Assembly: GCA_012295275.1 (NCBI GenBank)
Contig: CM022676.1
Span: 13,768,379 to 13,832,378 of the forward strand
DNA: 64,000 nucleotides
DNA from: Chrysomallon squamiferum
Taxonomy: Eukaryota; Mollusca; Gastropoda; Neomphalida; Peltospiridae
Reading direction: 5' to 3'
How positions within the stretch are numbered: the first letter of the stretch is position 1; each line of letters begins with the position of its first letter. Under the pieces are notes generated by a model. The model did not search any database and was not told the origin of the DNA. It saw only the letters and a list, made by a program, of their open reading frames with translations. This document shows, one piece after another, positions 36,601 through 48,350 of this stretch. The position numbers and the translations under genes were made by a program.

Positions 36601-37287
36601 GAAAAATGTAAAATTATAATTTGTGAAGCTGCTTTAACCTGACTTGGTCAACATCTTTCCACTTCTTTTCCTGGGTCTCACCCTTTTTTTTTATCTTTGT
36701 ACTGAAAGTTCACTTGATTCATAATGTGTAATTGGCGTAGTTCTCGAGTGTGGTGCTCTCTCTAATACGGAGGAAATTAACGTATAACCCCGACCTCGGA
36801 AATCGATGTTTGATTTTTCTCTCCACATCTTAACGGTAATAACTGTTATATTTTAGCAATGATCAAAATTCCTTGTAGTTAAATATGTTCGTTTTACACA
36901 ACCACTAACTAAACGCTGACCGCTGTGCATTAATTACTTGCTGATAAAGTTTGTTTTGTATAATACAGTTACGCTTCCGGGTTCAGTTCGGGCGACATGT
37001 TTTCTCCAGTAATTCATGAAACATGGTTAACGTTAAAATCTAAAAACATTTTGTATACATTTTTGGCGGTGTTCAACTATTACTCGTCATATTCCGAATT
37101 TGAATTTTAAAATTAATTAATTTTTAAACATAATCCAGATTGATAATTATATATAATGAACAAAACTGGTCACATGTATTTTTTATATAAATAAACAAAT
37201 AAACAAGAACAATTTAGATTTTTTGGACGGTGTTTGATATAGTGTTGTTTTAACAGGACTAAAGAAATCAGTTGTACTACTGTTAGG

Positions 37288-37328
<41 letters not shown>

Positions 37329-37803
37329 TGTCATTCTTAAATAAATTAATTGTATGTAAAATAATATAATATATTTTCTTTGCCTTTCTTTGACATACAA
37401 AACAATTAACTTTCATCTATAAAAAAAAACTTTCATCTATACTAGATAAATTATGTTTGCTTATCTTTTTGATATGAAACTAATAACTGTTATTTGTTTC
37501 ATTTATATGTTTTCTTTTCTTGATATGTGTAAAAAATAAAAATGTGTATGTGTGTTTATTAGTATGTGTCAATTGTGACTTACTTTGGTCTGAAAATGTT
37601 AAAGAAGCTGTGTAAATCTTAACTTAGAGAATTATAATTTGATTTAGATATATTTGTTGATGTATCTAAACTATTATAAACTTGAGCTTATAAGTAAAAG
37701 ACTGTCTTTTGTTGTAAGTTATTTTAACACTATTAACAGAACACTACTTTATCACACTCTAGTCTTGATTGTGTTCTGATAAGGCAATACGTAGAAAACA
37801 GAA

Positions 37804-38003
37804 NNNNNNNNNNNNNNNNNNNNNNNNNNNNNNNNNNNNNNNNNNNNNNNNNNNNNNNNNNNNNNNNNNNNNNNNNNNNNNNNNNNNNNNNNNNNNNNNN
37901 NNNNNNNNNNNNNNNNNNNNNNNNNNNNNNNNNNNNNNNNNNNNNNNNNNNNNNNNNNNNNNNNNNNNNNNNNNNNNNNNNNNNNNNNNNNNNNNNNNNN
38001 NNN
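37804..38003. other. Assembly gap of exactly 200 N
   Basis: Second scaffold join, between contigs 2 and 3. It sits within about 15 bp of the end of the left inverted arm. Confidence 1.
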
Positions 38004-38063
38004 TAATAAATATTACCACATTTACACATCTTTAACAATAAGACACATTCATTTACAAAAAAG

Positions 38064-38109
<46 letters not shown>

Positions 38110-38462
38110 ATTTTCGAATATATTTCTTCTATTATATGACAGTTTAAAAAATACATTAAATAAACAAATAAACAATCTATATTAAATAAATAAATAAAGC
38201 AATGAGCTGTTTATGTACATTATACACGTGTCTGTTTGACAGAAGCCAGTGGATTAGAAAGTTTCCAATAAAGTGTGTATGACGTCATCACTGCTGCCTG
38301 ACGTCATCAGAAATACAAATGTAAACTAAAATAATTAAATAAAAAAAATAAATAGATATCTAAATAAATAAGTAAATAAATAAAAAAAAACAAATAAATA
38401 AATAAATAAAAATATGAGCCTATTGATGACTAAAAGTGACAGTGTTTCAACGATGTTGTTTT
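38004..38462. other. 3' flank of the BTB gene with simple repeats and two CRE-like palindromes
   Basis: Contains (TA)n at 38066-38104, AAAT runs, and TGACGTCA twice, at 38280-38287 and 38299-38306. The position is downstream of the minus-strand BTB gene, so a promoter role for that gene is unlikely. Confidence 0.6.
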
Positions 38463-39510
38463 TTACACTAAAAATAACAAAGCAGGTATCTGTCCTTCTG
38501 TCACATATGTACGAAGTTGTCTGTCACTGTGTTTAGATTTGTGTGACTCAGAAAATCTACAAACAAAAGAGTCTACAATAATTTCTGATTTACCGTCACG
38601 TCCCCACCTTGTGTCTCCATTAATATTAACAAACAAGCTGTACTCAGTGTCTTTAGTAATCTTCACTGGACGACTGAACACGACGTCGTACACGTCAGAC
38701 ACGTGTTCATATCTCTGTGTCAGTCTAGACCCGTCCAGTATTTCGTCTCTTCTTGTGTCAGTGACGAAGGCGCTGACGTCGTAATTTTGTGGTTCACGTT
38801 GACTGTACAACTGAAATCCACGAAGTAAAGTGTTTTTGTTTACAGAGAAAGTAATGGCGTCGTCTACTTCACCAGAACGTAACAAGCAGTAACCATACCA
38901 ACCAAACCTGTCTATTGTAATCTGTGTTTTAGGAATCTCTGCAGTTCTCTTGTTTGAGTTAAAAGGGGAAACATCTTCATCACTGCTCACCCAGTGTTTG
39001 AAAATTGTGTTCTCTTCTGTGTCAGTGAGTATGTGAGTGGGTGTCACGTGTTTTAAAAAATACGTCTGATCGAGTAATGGATAACGCACGTGCTTCACGA
39101 CCTCTCCCAGTGCTTCGCGCATGTTTTTTTCACTCGTCGTCATCCCTTGCTTCCTGCACGCGCTGTCAGCCCACTTCACAGCGGCTTCAAACACATTTTT
39201 CTCGTCTGCTGTCAGTTCGTCTGATCGTACGATCTCAACCAGACATTCGTGACAAAGATCGGTGACTTCATCTGACTTCAAAACTTCGTCGCCATTTTTC
39301 AAAATGTAGTCCAGACATTTTCTCCTTAGATCATGTTCATCAAACAGGTGAGCTTGTTCCAGCACTAAGCACGCATTCTGTGACGACAGCGACGACTCCA
39401 AATAATGTGTGCATTCATCTTCAAGTGTTGTGATGATGTACTTCCTGGATAGATATAGCAGACCGGTGACGTTGTCGCCTGTTAGGACGACGTCATCCGT
39501 ATAAAGATAT
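38463..39510 (-). CDS. BTB-BACK-PHR protein (BTBD3/BTBD6-like), exon with end of BTB, BACK and PHR domains
   Basis: The minus-strand exon begins after acceptor TTTGACACAG (39511-39512) and continues the preceding coding exon in frame (K|YLYTDDVVLTGDNVTG). Together the exons encode 434 residues: BTB about 15-118, BACK about 150-250, PHR about 275-434 (ITIDRFGWYGYCLLRSG, NKNTLLRGFQLYSQRE, ending VTEGQIPALLFLV). Full-length BTBD3/6 relatives are usually somewhat longer at the N-terminus. This architecture is known in Cullin-3 substrate adaptors that hand targets to a ubiquitin ligase; that role is inferred from family. No stop or frameshift was seen. It is the only clearly intact multi-domain gene in the window. 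Confidence 0.9.
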
Positions 39511-39665
39511 CTGTGTCAAAGAAGTAGAGTAAGACTTTAAAATGTGAGATTACTAAGTGAGATCAATTAATTAGAAAATAATTAGATATACAAAAACTAT
39601 ATTGCTATGAATGTTTATGTCTGTATGTATGTCTCTCTTCCTCACTATGTTCGTACGTGTGTTTT

Positions 39666-39703
<38 letters not shown>

Positions 39704-39712
39704 TTAACATAC

Positions 39713-39976
39713 TTTAGAAATTCTGAGAAGATTTCTGCCTTCACATCCGGTACAACTATATTGCTTTGTTCGCGAAGTTCTCCACTTAACATTTGATGGA
39801 AAACTTCGCTTCGAATCATGAGTATGAACCGATGCGCATCAATTGTCGTTTTATTTTCTCCCACTAGAAATCTGATATCACTGTCAGCTTTCGTATGAAA
39901 AACGTGTTCAATACACTGAGTTAATTTCTTCCCTGTCTGCCAACTTGTGATTTCAGCTGATGTGGCCATGTTTTCA
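39713..39976 (-). CDS. BTB-BACK-PHR protein, first coding exon (BTB domain)
   Basis: A TTTGTTTGTAG acceptor (39977-39978) is followed by TGAAAAC and the start codon ATGGCC at 39969-39967, the first Met of an open frame. The exon encodes MATSAEITSWQTGKK, then the BTB core (DSDIRFLVGENKT, AHRFILMIRSEVFHQMLSG, VPDVKAEIFSEFLK). It ends at donor GTATGT (39712). The split codon AA|A joins the next exon exactly. Because an acceptor lies 7 nt before the ATG, the 5' leader must come from upstream exons, for which repeated candidates exist at 40454, 42121 and 47986. The intron of about 200 bp contains a (CA)n tract on this strand (39671-39698). Confidence 0.88.
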
Positions 39977-40453
39977 CTACAAACAAACGATAATAATAGA
40001 AAGGGAAAAATAAATTGTACAGACAGAAATGTAACAATTCTTAGAGGAAAACAATAATAAGATTAAAGAAAAAAGAAAAAACGATAGATAAATATAGAGC
40101 AAATCGATCAAAGATAAAAATAAATAGTTTATGTATACACTAGCAATTATTGTGATGGTGACGACGACAAAAACATTAATTATTATTATCATTATTATTA
40201 CAAACAGACGTGTTTGGTCACATTCAGGTAAATACTATTTCAGTGTGGGACAAACGGTTTTCAAATAGCAATGTCCTTATGGTTATTTATACCATTTTAC
40301 TCCTCGAAAGACAACAAAATTATCCGTCAACATCTAAATAGAAAAATTATGTGAGAAAAAGGTGAGAAAATAAGAAAAATAAAGGATGACGATGCAACGT
40401 TTCTAAAGTAGAAACAATATAAAATTCACTGTAATTTCAATATGGCTACCTAC

Positions 40454-40534
40454 CTCAAAACTTTCTGATCGATAATTTCGGATACGCGACTACTTTCTGT
40501 TTAACCTCAACTATAGAGCGCAGGTATAACCGAT
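40454..40534 (-). ncRNA. Candidate 5' leader exon of the BTB gene, unit a (81 nt)
   Basis: Minus-strand segment between acceptor TTTTTAG (40535-40536) and donor GAG|GTAGGT (40453). It is homologous to units b and c. The frame is closed by stops, so it is probably untranslated. Directly after the donor comes GCCATATTG. It is the nearest upstream exon to the coding acceptor at 39977. Annotated as transcribed leader, not as an independent RNA gene. Confidence 0.45.
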
Positions 40535-40619
40535 CTAAAAATAAAATAGCTATCATATATCAAAAGCCGCCAATAAATAATAACTTATTAAATAAGGGCT
40601 GTAATGGGGTAGTAGTAGT

Positions 40620-40620
40620 A

Positions 40621-40667
<47 letters not shown>

Positions 40668-40670
40668 TAC
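40620..40670. repeat. (AAT)n microsatellite
   Basis: Simple AAT array in the 5' region of the BTB gene. Confidence 0.9.
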
Positions 40671-41117
40671 TGAAGATAAGTTTAAAATGTTTATGCTCTT
40701 GTGGCATTGAGAACGATGTGACAAATTCACTGTTAATACATTGTGCCTTTGTCTATATTGTGAGAAGATAAATAATTTCAATAAGGACGCTACATACAAA
40801 CATAACAACAACCGAATTAGTTCCAATAAACCAAATAAAAAGGAAATAGAAAAATAATACAGATAACATTAGATAATAATATTATTAAATTCTTCATACG
40901 TAAGATTCGTACACCAGTATTGTAAATAGAATTTCGCTATCTGACAACACATTTTCCAGTCAGGCTCTACGTAATGTTTTCCATGTCATTATAAAAGAAC
41001 ACCTCACACTATAATGATGTATTTGTTAGAGAACTAACTCTGATATATCTAAAACTAATCAAACAAAGATCACTCGAATCGATAAAACATAATACAATAT
41101 AATATATAATCTCCTTT

Positions 41118-41215
41118 CAATATGGCCGACTTGTTTCAGTTCTGCCTTGTTTACTTTTGGTTATCAGACTGCTGCACTGATAAACACGTGACTGACGTCA
41201 AATATCTTACACGTC
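41118..41215. promoter_or_regulatory. CAATATGGC plus E-box/CRE-like element, unit a
   Basis: CAATATGGCC at 41118, then CTGATAAACACGTGACTGAC (E-box CACGTG joined to TGACGTCA). Related elements lie upstream of leader units b and c. As the gene runs on the minus strand, this element lies upstream of leader a. A promoter or enhancer function is inferred from repetition only. Confidence 0.35.
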
Positions 41216-41374
41216 ATCAAGTGTCACTTCTTAGGTTTGAATGTGAGATTAAAATAAACAAATCGTGCTATGAGACATGTACAACCATCTTACACACATT
41301 TTTTCTTAAAGAAGATTATATTAATTTAATGTAGTTCTACTACTTTGCATTGTTTTTATTTATGTTATAAAATG

Positions 41375-41382
<8 letters not shown>

Positions 41383-41445
<63 letters not shown>

Positions 41446-41450
41446 AATTC
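41383..41450. repeat. (AAT)n microsatellite
   Basis: AAT array with one ACT interruption. Confidence 0.9.
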
Positions 41451-41562
41451 AAAAGAAAAAGGAAAAATAGGAGTAACTATTAGTTTAGAAGCAATTTCTT
41501 AGAAGCGAGTACTTTCTGTTTAACTATTATACTATTGATCAATGAGAGTAGATATAAATACA

Positions 41563-41593
<31 letters not shown>

Positions 41594-41987
41594 ATGAAAT
41601 AACACAAAATAAAATAAAATAAAATAACGGAGTGGTAACAAAATAGAATAAGCCGCTGAAAGTACATACGACGATATTAGAATGATGATTATGATAATGA
41701 TGATGGTAATGGAATCTGTTTAACAAAACAACTACTAGTACTATTTCTATTACTAAAACATCTACTACTACTTCTACTACATCTATGGCTATTATTATAA
41801 GTACTACTATTACTAATTTATTTATTCATGCAGTAAGGTTAATGTTTATGGAGTTGATTTTATGTCTTGAAGAAACGTTTACATTCCGGTTATGAATATA
41901 TAATTTCTGGACAACCGATTTTCAAATCGTGATATAAGTAACGTTATTCAAACACAAACACACAATCGCGCGCTCATCCATTCGTAC

Positions 41988-41990
<3 letters not shown>

Positions 41991-42080
<90 letters not shown>
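41991..42080. repeat. (GA)n microsatellite next to leader unit b
   Basis: 90 bp of GA dinucleotides, absent at the equivalent place of the distal duplicate (about 47960). Confidence 0.95.
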
Positions 42081-42083
<3 letters not shown>

Positions 42084-42120
42084 AGACACACACAAACGCA
42101 CACGCAATATGGCTGCCTAC

Positions 42121-42205
42121 CTTTAAAAACTTCTTGGTCGAGAATTTCATAGAAGGGAATAATTTCTGTTTGACGGTTTTTCTATAGATCACTGGAATGA
42201 GGAAT
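42121..42205 (-). ncRNA. Candidate 5' leader exon, unit b (85 nt)
   Basis: Minus strand, acceptor TTTTTAG (42206-42207) and donor AAAG|GTAGGC (42120). One frame is open throughout (FLIPVIYRKTVKQKLF, then PSMKFSTKKFLK). Unit c has the same length, 85 nt, and the same open frame. It is followed by GCCATATTG as in unit a. Could be a leader exon or the remnant of a duplicated coding exon. Confidence 0.4.
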
Positions 42206-42315
42206 CTAAAAATAAATTAATAAATAAATACAAATATTACATGTTGCTGATATATTTTAAGCAAATAATAGCACAGTATATATTAAATCACAATGAAATG
42301 TAAACTACCTTGAAA

Positions 42316-42480
42316 TCTCAAAATGGCTGTCTGCTTACACAAAATACGTCCTTGTTTGTCAGTGGTTTGACTGGAGCTGATAACACGTCACTGAAACAAT
42401 TTCTGTGTGTCGCTGTTAATAAACGTGTCTGCTGATAAACACGTGACTGAAATCTGATGTCCTACAACTCGAAATGCGTG
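42316..42480. promoter_or_regulatory. AAAATGGC plus E-box element, unit b
   Basis: Contains CAAAATGGCTGTCTGCTTAC and, 100 bp on, CTGATAAACACGTGACTGAA. Near-identical sequence recurs at 48194-48350. Function inferred from repetition beside leader exons. Confidence 0.35.
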
Positions 42481-42938
42481 TGACGGTAGATGTATGCACA
42501 TCTTTTTATAAGTATAGTTTGTGAAGCGTAATGTAATATGCCTATTTTGAACCTGTTACAGAAACAAAGAGTTATATAATTTGTCATTACTTATTTTGTC
42601 TGTGAAATATTTATGTACATTTCTAACACAGTATACTGATGAAAAACGTGTCGCTAACAAGTGGCTGTACTTAGGTCAGACAAAATTAGTGTGTTAATAG
42701 TACTGGCGACAAGAAACGTTATAGCTCGGATCGTGAAATCTGCAATGCAATTGTGAATCACAAAATGTGGGACACTCTTTTATTTGTACAAAGGGATCCA
42801 ATTACCGATGTGACAAATACACCTTTATGTATATATATACACGCACACACACACACAACGAAAACGTTCAAATCCTAATACTTATACTGATCATTGTAGT
42901 GTTTTTGTTTTAAATTATTGATTATTTATCTGCTTCAC

Positions 42939-44155
42939 TTAATTATTTTTATTTATATATTTCAATGTTTCGTTCTTTCTTTCTTTCTTTATTATATACA
43001 CTGGAAAAATTACAGTGTAATAAATAATACAACTGATACATGATAATGCAAAATAAACACTGTTTCCAGTACTTCTATTATTATTACCCATAATATTTCC
43101 ACTACTACTATTATGATTAGTCAAAACAGTTCGTCTACTACTATTATTACCAGCCCTACAATTTCCCGGAATACTATTATTACTAGCGAAACTATTTGGA
43201 CTACTACTATTATTACTAGCCATACTATTTCCGGTACCACTACTATTATTATTACTAGTCCTACAATTTCCCGGACTAGTATTATTACTAGCCAAACTAT
43301 TTCCACTACTATTCTTCTTACTAGCCCTAATATTTCCACTACTACTATTATTACTAGCCATACTATTTCCAGTACTGCTACTACCATTATTACTACCGAT
43401 ACTATTTACAGTAGTACTATTATTACTAGCCATATTATTTCCGCTACAACTTTTATTATTACTAGCCATACTATTTCCAGTACTGCTACTACCATTATTA
43501 CTACAGATACTAGTTCTAGTGCTACTATTATTATTAGCCATACTATTTCGACTAGTACTAGTATCACTAGCCATACTATTTCCAGTACTACTATCATTAT
43601 TACTACTAGCCCTAATATTTCCACTACTACTATTTGTACTAGCCATACTATTTCCAGTACTACTACTACCATTATTACTACCCGTACTATTTCCAGTAGT
43701 ACTATTATTACTAGTCATACTATTTCCACTACTACTATTATTGTTACTAAGCCTACTATTTCCAGTACCGGTACTACTACTCTTATTACTAGCTCTACTA
43801 TTTCCAGTACTGCTACTATTATTATTATTAGCCATACTATTTCCACTACTACCATTATTACTAGCCATACTATTTCCACCATTACCATTATTACTAGCCA
43901 TACTATTTCCACTACTACTATTATTACTAGCCATACTAGTTCCACTACTACTATTATTACTATCCATACTATTTCCAGTACAACTATCATATATATCTTC
44001 TCTAAACACGAATTCAGAACTGGCAAGTATCGTCTGTTTTAAACTGTCAATCAGTCCCTTGTTGAAACTAACTTGAACGTGCACAGACAAAACATAATCT
44101 CTTACATCAGGATTTAAACACGAGTCTAAGATGTCTAGTGAGGTATCAAATTTAA
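42939..44155 (-). CDS. Asn/Ser/Gly-rich minisatellite ORF, uncertain gene
   Basis: The minus frame has a non-repetitive N-terminal part (DTSLDILDSCLNPDVRDYVL, then VSFNKGLIDSLKQTILASSE). About 300 residues built on an 11-residue unit (MASNNSSSGNS, 33-nt period with 12-15 residue variants) follow. It ends in a hydrophobic stretch (YFALSCISCIIYYTVIF) and a basic tail. No clear in-frame ATG opens it, so an upstream exon would be needed. The 33-nt period keeps several frames open on both strands, so openness alone is not proof of coding. A second degenerate copy of the N-terminal part at 44745-44905 suggests the non-repeat portion was once a real exon. Function unknown. Confidence 0.35.
43060..43990. 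repeat. 33-bp-period minisatellite
   Basis: About 25 imperfect units around CTATTATTACTAGCCATAC with 33-nt spacing, some units 36-45 nt. Confidence 0.9.
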
Positions 44156-45026
44156 TATATAGTCACGTTTTCAGTATCTCGGGTGTTTCTTTTTATTTTA
44201 TTTTTTGTTTGTTTTAACCTACCAATTCTCTTGCTCTTCCTTCTATAGTCATTATATATATATATATATATATATACTTATATTTAATTATGTTTGCATT
44301 TATATATTTATTTCTGTATTTTTCTTTACTTATGAACACAAATCAATATATCACAGTAATAAGTACATACTTTATTTATGTAGTCATGTGCTACATTTCT
44401 TTTCGTTGTTCATGTGTGTGTTTCTGTCTTAGTGTGTGGGTGGGTTGGGGTGTGAGTGTGTGTGTGTTGGTGTGAAACTGATTGTATTGTAAACTCATAG
44501 AAAGATGACGTCACAATATTTATCTTTTATACTACAAACATCATATCTCTGTGCTTGTGACCTGCCAAGTGTAAGACAAGTAAAACCAAATCGAACATAT
44601 AACTCACCAACTAACTATCTAAGTAAACAAACAAAGAAAACAAATAAACGAATAACTAAACAAACAAAAAAAACCACACAAATCAACAAACAAAATGAAA
44701 CAAAAATATAGAGCTTTCTTCCTAATCCTAAAATCATTGACGTCTCAGTACCGGCCCTGTTCCCCTCCTCTGTGATTATTGGGAATCAGTCCCTTGGTTC
44801 AACTAACTCGAGCGTGCACAGCAAACAAAACGCGAAATATACTTTGTAACACCGCGATTTAAAACACATGTCTAGAGATCTCCTGAGGTGTATCCAGTTT
44901 AGTATCTAGTCACGTTCTTAAGATTGTCTATCATTATGTTGTGTTGTGTGTACGTATTAATGAGAGAGCGGGCCAAAGAATATCCTTCATATCTGTGAAT
45001 AGAAGATTTTAACATTGCGTCCTACA

Positions 45027-45099
<73 letters not shown>

Positions 45100-45420
45100 T
45101 AAAAATAATAATAATACTTTTTTTATGAATTTTGTGCTGCTATATCATATATACACACACACATATATATATATTTCTATTTTTCGTTTCTAATAAAATA
45201 ATAAAATGAGTGAATAAAAACGTTTGCATTATTTTTGGAAAAAATACATTAATTAATAAGTAAATTATATCGTATTGGCAGTAACAGTAATAACAGTAAT
45301 ACATTTCATTATCTATTTAATTAAATATGCACCCGGTCATAGTTTACAGTTTTGTCACAAAACTTTTGATAACTTTAAAATTATGTGACATCAATCAGTG
45401 GTCTGATAACAGCAGAACAG

Positions 45421-45462
<42 letters not shown>

Positions 45463-45650
45463 GAATTGGAAATAGCAATTAATAAAACATAAATTGAAAC
45501 TGTGTCAAAAATATATTTTAGTAAATGTTATTATTGTATCGATATATAAATTGTATTTCCCTATCTAACATTTAATCATTATTTTTTATTTTTTATGGGG
45601 GTATAATACACATATAAATCCGATGTAACACACACGCACACATATATACA

Positions 45651-45687
<37 letters not shown>

Positions 45688-45869
45688 GAAGAAGAAGAAC
45701 AAAAAAAACAACAACAACAGTAGCAGCAGCATACTAATTTTATCGTGTGCATGTCTTATTTCTCTGACCATACTGACGTGACCAGTCTATCAAGATACAG
45801 CTAACTCGTGATTGCTTGTTTCTTATGTAGGTCAGATAAAAACAGTGTATCACACGAGAAGAAAGCTAT
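44156..45869. other. Non-coding stretch with degenerate exon copy and microsatellites
   Basis: Holds a decayed copy of the minisatellite ORF's N-terminal part at 44745-44905 (matching CCCTTGTTGAAACTAACTTG against CCCTTGGTTCAACTAACTCG). It also has TGACGTCA at 44506-44513, (AAT)n at 45027-45115, (TA)n at 45421-45460 and (AAT)n/(AAG)n at 45652-45690. Confidence 0.5.
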
Positions 45870-46800
45870 AGCTGGGTGTTACTTACAACGATCTGTCAAA
45901 TTCATTGTTAATACAGTATCTGCGCATAAGTGTAGAAATAAACAGAAAACGTGTGAAATTATTTAAATTGTGAGAAGATATATAATCTCAATAATGACGA
46001 TAAAGACAAACACAATAACCAGCAAATTACTACCAACAGAAAAAACAAAGAAACAAACTCGAAATTAGAAATTAATACAATTCTACGAGCTAATATTATT
46101 ATTACGTTTTTATAGGCTCGTTCAATAAACTTGGTGGAAAGTAAAACTTCGTTGTCATACAACATACTTTTCAAGTCCGGGTCTACATTATAGTTTTCGT
46201 GTCTTTTAAAAAATCTCGAACTGTAATGATCAGGTTGCTTGTCACATCTACAACTATAACAGCGATAATGTTTTTTTTATGTTTGCCATTGTAGGTGAAA
46301 GCAAATGCAATAACATTTTATACAGTGGTTGGAACGGATAACTAACCAATACGAAAGTTAGATTAAACCATAGGGAAGAATGAAGAAATGACAAAAAGAG
46401 AAAAAATAAAATAAAGAAGGAAGGCAGGGTGAAATAAATATTTTAATTAACGACACTGTAAACACATTTTGTTTACTGATTTGTGTGTTTAAAACTTGCT
46501 GTTAAAGACTGCTGAAATAAAATGAGAGTAAATCTGCAGTCCCCACATCAAGTCTACTTCTTTCCAATTAGCAGGAAGTGGTATTTTATATAGACGATTG
46601 GATGAACAGGGTAACATGTATCAACCATTGGCTCTCTTTAAGCAATATACTAGTTTTTCTCTTTTTAATTGGTTTAGATTTTATTATTATTAACAAATTT
46701 CCTATTTTAAACAATTACGTCTTGAAACCGTGTACTGTTGTAAAGAGATATGAAGAACCATCACGATATAAACCAGTGAATATAAAAAAAAAAAAAATAA

Positions 46801-46870
<70 letters not shown>

Positions 46871-47512
46871 AAAAAATAGAAAACTATAAAAACCAGCGAA
46901 GTTATAACTTCTATTATTCATACTAGCCTTTAGGACACTTTCATTCATAATAACGTTTTTCACATAGTCTGGTTCAGTATTAAGATACTTATTGACAATA
47001 CAAATAAAGAGAGCGCTACAGGGTGAACATAAATGGTGTAGAAAATATGTCATTGCAGAAACAAAGAGGGTTGTAAGAGATTGGCAGAAGAGGGTGTTTA
47101 GTTAGTTGTAATGTTGTTTAAAAACAGGTTTTTCACGTTCACAGATTGATGACTCGTACAGGATAGTGTTTATTCAGGATAGTCTTTAAACAGGATATTA
47201 TTTATACATGATACTATTTTTACATGAAACTGTTTACAGGAATTAGTAATCTTAACGTTAAATTTAATCTTAAACCAACACAAATACCAAACCTGAATTA
47301 ACTCTAAATACAAAGTTTGTGATATTACTTACCTGAATCCTATCTCTACATCTGTCCATCTGAACCACTGATAAACATCATCATAATTTGATCTCAAAGT
47401 GTATTATTATCCTAATACCGTCTGAACTATCACCCTAACCTTAATGTCATCACAACACAGATCTTAACCTATAATAAACTAACAAACAAACAAATAAATA
47501 AATAAATAAATA

Positions 47513-47543
<31 letters not shown>

Positions 47544-47985
47544 AATAAAATAAAATAAAATAAAATAACAGAGAGGTAAAAATATAGAATAAGCCGCTAA
47601 AAGTACATACGACTATATTAGAATGATGGTTATGATAATGGTGATGATAATGGAATCTGTTTAAGAAAACAACAACTACTACTATTTCTATTACTAAAAC
47701 ATCTACTACTACTTCTACTACAATTACTACTGGGACTTCTACTATTACATCTATGGCTATTATTATAACTACTACTATTACTAATTTATTTATTCATGCT
47801 TTAAGATTAATGCTTATGGAGTTGAGCTTTTTTGGAGTGGATTGATTATATTTCTTGAAGAAACCTTTACCTCCCGGTTAAGAATATATTATTTCTGGAC
47901 AACAGATTTGCAAATCGTTTTATAAGTAATTTTATTCAAACACAAACACACAATCGCACTCACTGTTTACAATATGGCTGCTTAC

Positions 47986-48070
47986 CTTTAAAAACTTCCT
48001 GGTCGAGAATTTCGTAGAAGGGAATAATTGCTGTTTGAAGGTTTTTCTATAGATCACTGATGTGAGGAAT
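47986..48070 (-). ncRNA. Candidate 5' leader exon, unit c (85 nt)
   Basis: Minus strand, acceptor TTTTTAG and donor AAAG|GTAAGC (47985). Same length and frame as unit b (FLTSVIYRKTFKQQLF). About 8 kb upstream of the BTB start codon. Confidence 0.4.
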
Positions 48071-48193
48071 CTAAAAATAAATAAATAAATAAATAAATAA
48101 AACATATTACATGTTCAGTATTGCTGATATATTTTAAGTAAATAATAGCACAGTATATATTAAATCACAATGAAATGCAAACTACCTTCAAAT

Positions 48194-48350
48194 CTCAAAA
48201 TGGCTGTCTGCTTACACAAAATACGTCCTTGTTTGTGAGTGGTTTTACTGGAGCTGGCAACACGTCACTGAAATAATTTCTGTGTGTCGCTGTTAATAAA
48301 CGTGTCTGCTGATAAACACGTGACTGAAATCTGATGTCCTACAACTCGAA
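48194..48350. promoter_or_regulatory. AAAATGGC plus E-box element, unit c
   Basis: Contains CAAAATGGCTGTCTGCTTAC and CTGATAAACACGTGACTGAA, matching unit b over about 150 bp. Confidence 0.35.

Larger units (their letters stand above)
32850..37790. repeat. Left arm of a 5-6 kb inverted repeat
   Basis: Reverse-complement homology to 51317-57340 along its length. Anchors are AGGGCAGGACTTACAGGGTC (33000) against its complement near 57200, the collagen-like exons, GACCTCGGAAATCGATGTTT (36791) against 52150, and AGTCTTGATTGTGTTCTGAT (37762) against about 51320. Arms differ by substitutions of the order of several per cent plus indels, so they look like paralogues rather than one sequence assembled twice. 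The homology ends only about 15 bp before the contig end at 37803. Confidence 0.85.
40670..42905. repeat. Segmental duplication, proximal copy
   Basis: Blocks of this segment recur in the same orientation and order at 45870-48830. Examples: GATGTGACAAATTCACTGTT against GATCTGTCAAATTCATTGTT, AGAATAAGCCGCTGAAAGTA (41648) against 47587, the leader exon, and TAATAAACGTGTCTGCTGAT (42416) against 48293. The second half (41540-42870 against 47480-48830) is closest. The distal copy carries an extra insertion at about 46250-47480. Confidence 0.75.

Noticed and set aside
38280-38306. Two TGACGTCA sites as a promoter for the BTB gene
   Set aside because: They lie downstream of the stop codon on the gene's strand; kept only as a note in the flank.
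43113-44076. Long plus-strand Thr/Ile/Ser-rich and Leu-rich frames
   Set aside because: The 33-bp period of the minisatellite keeps every frame open. Only the minus frame joins a non-repetitive protein-like segment.
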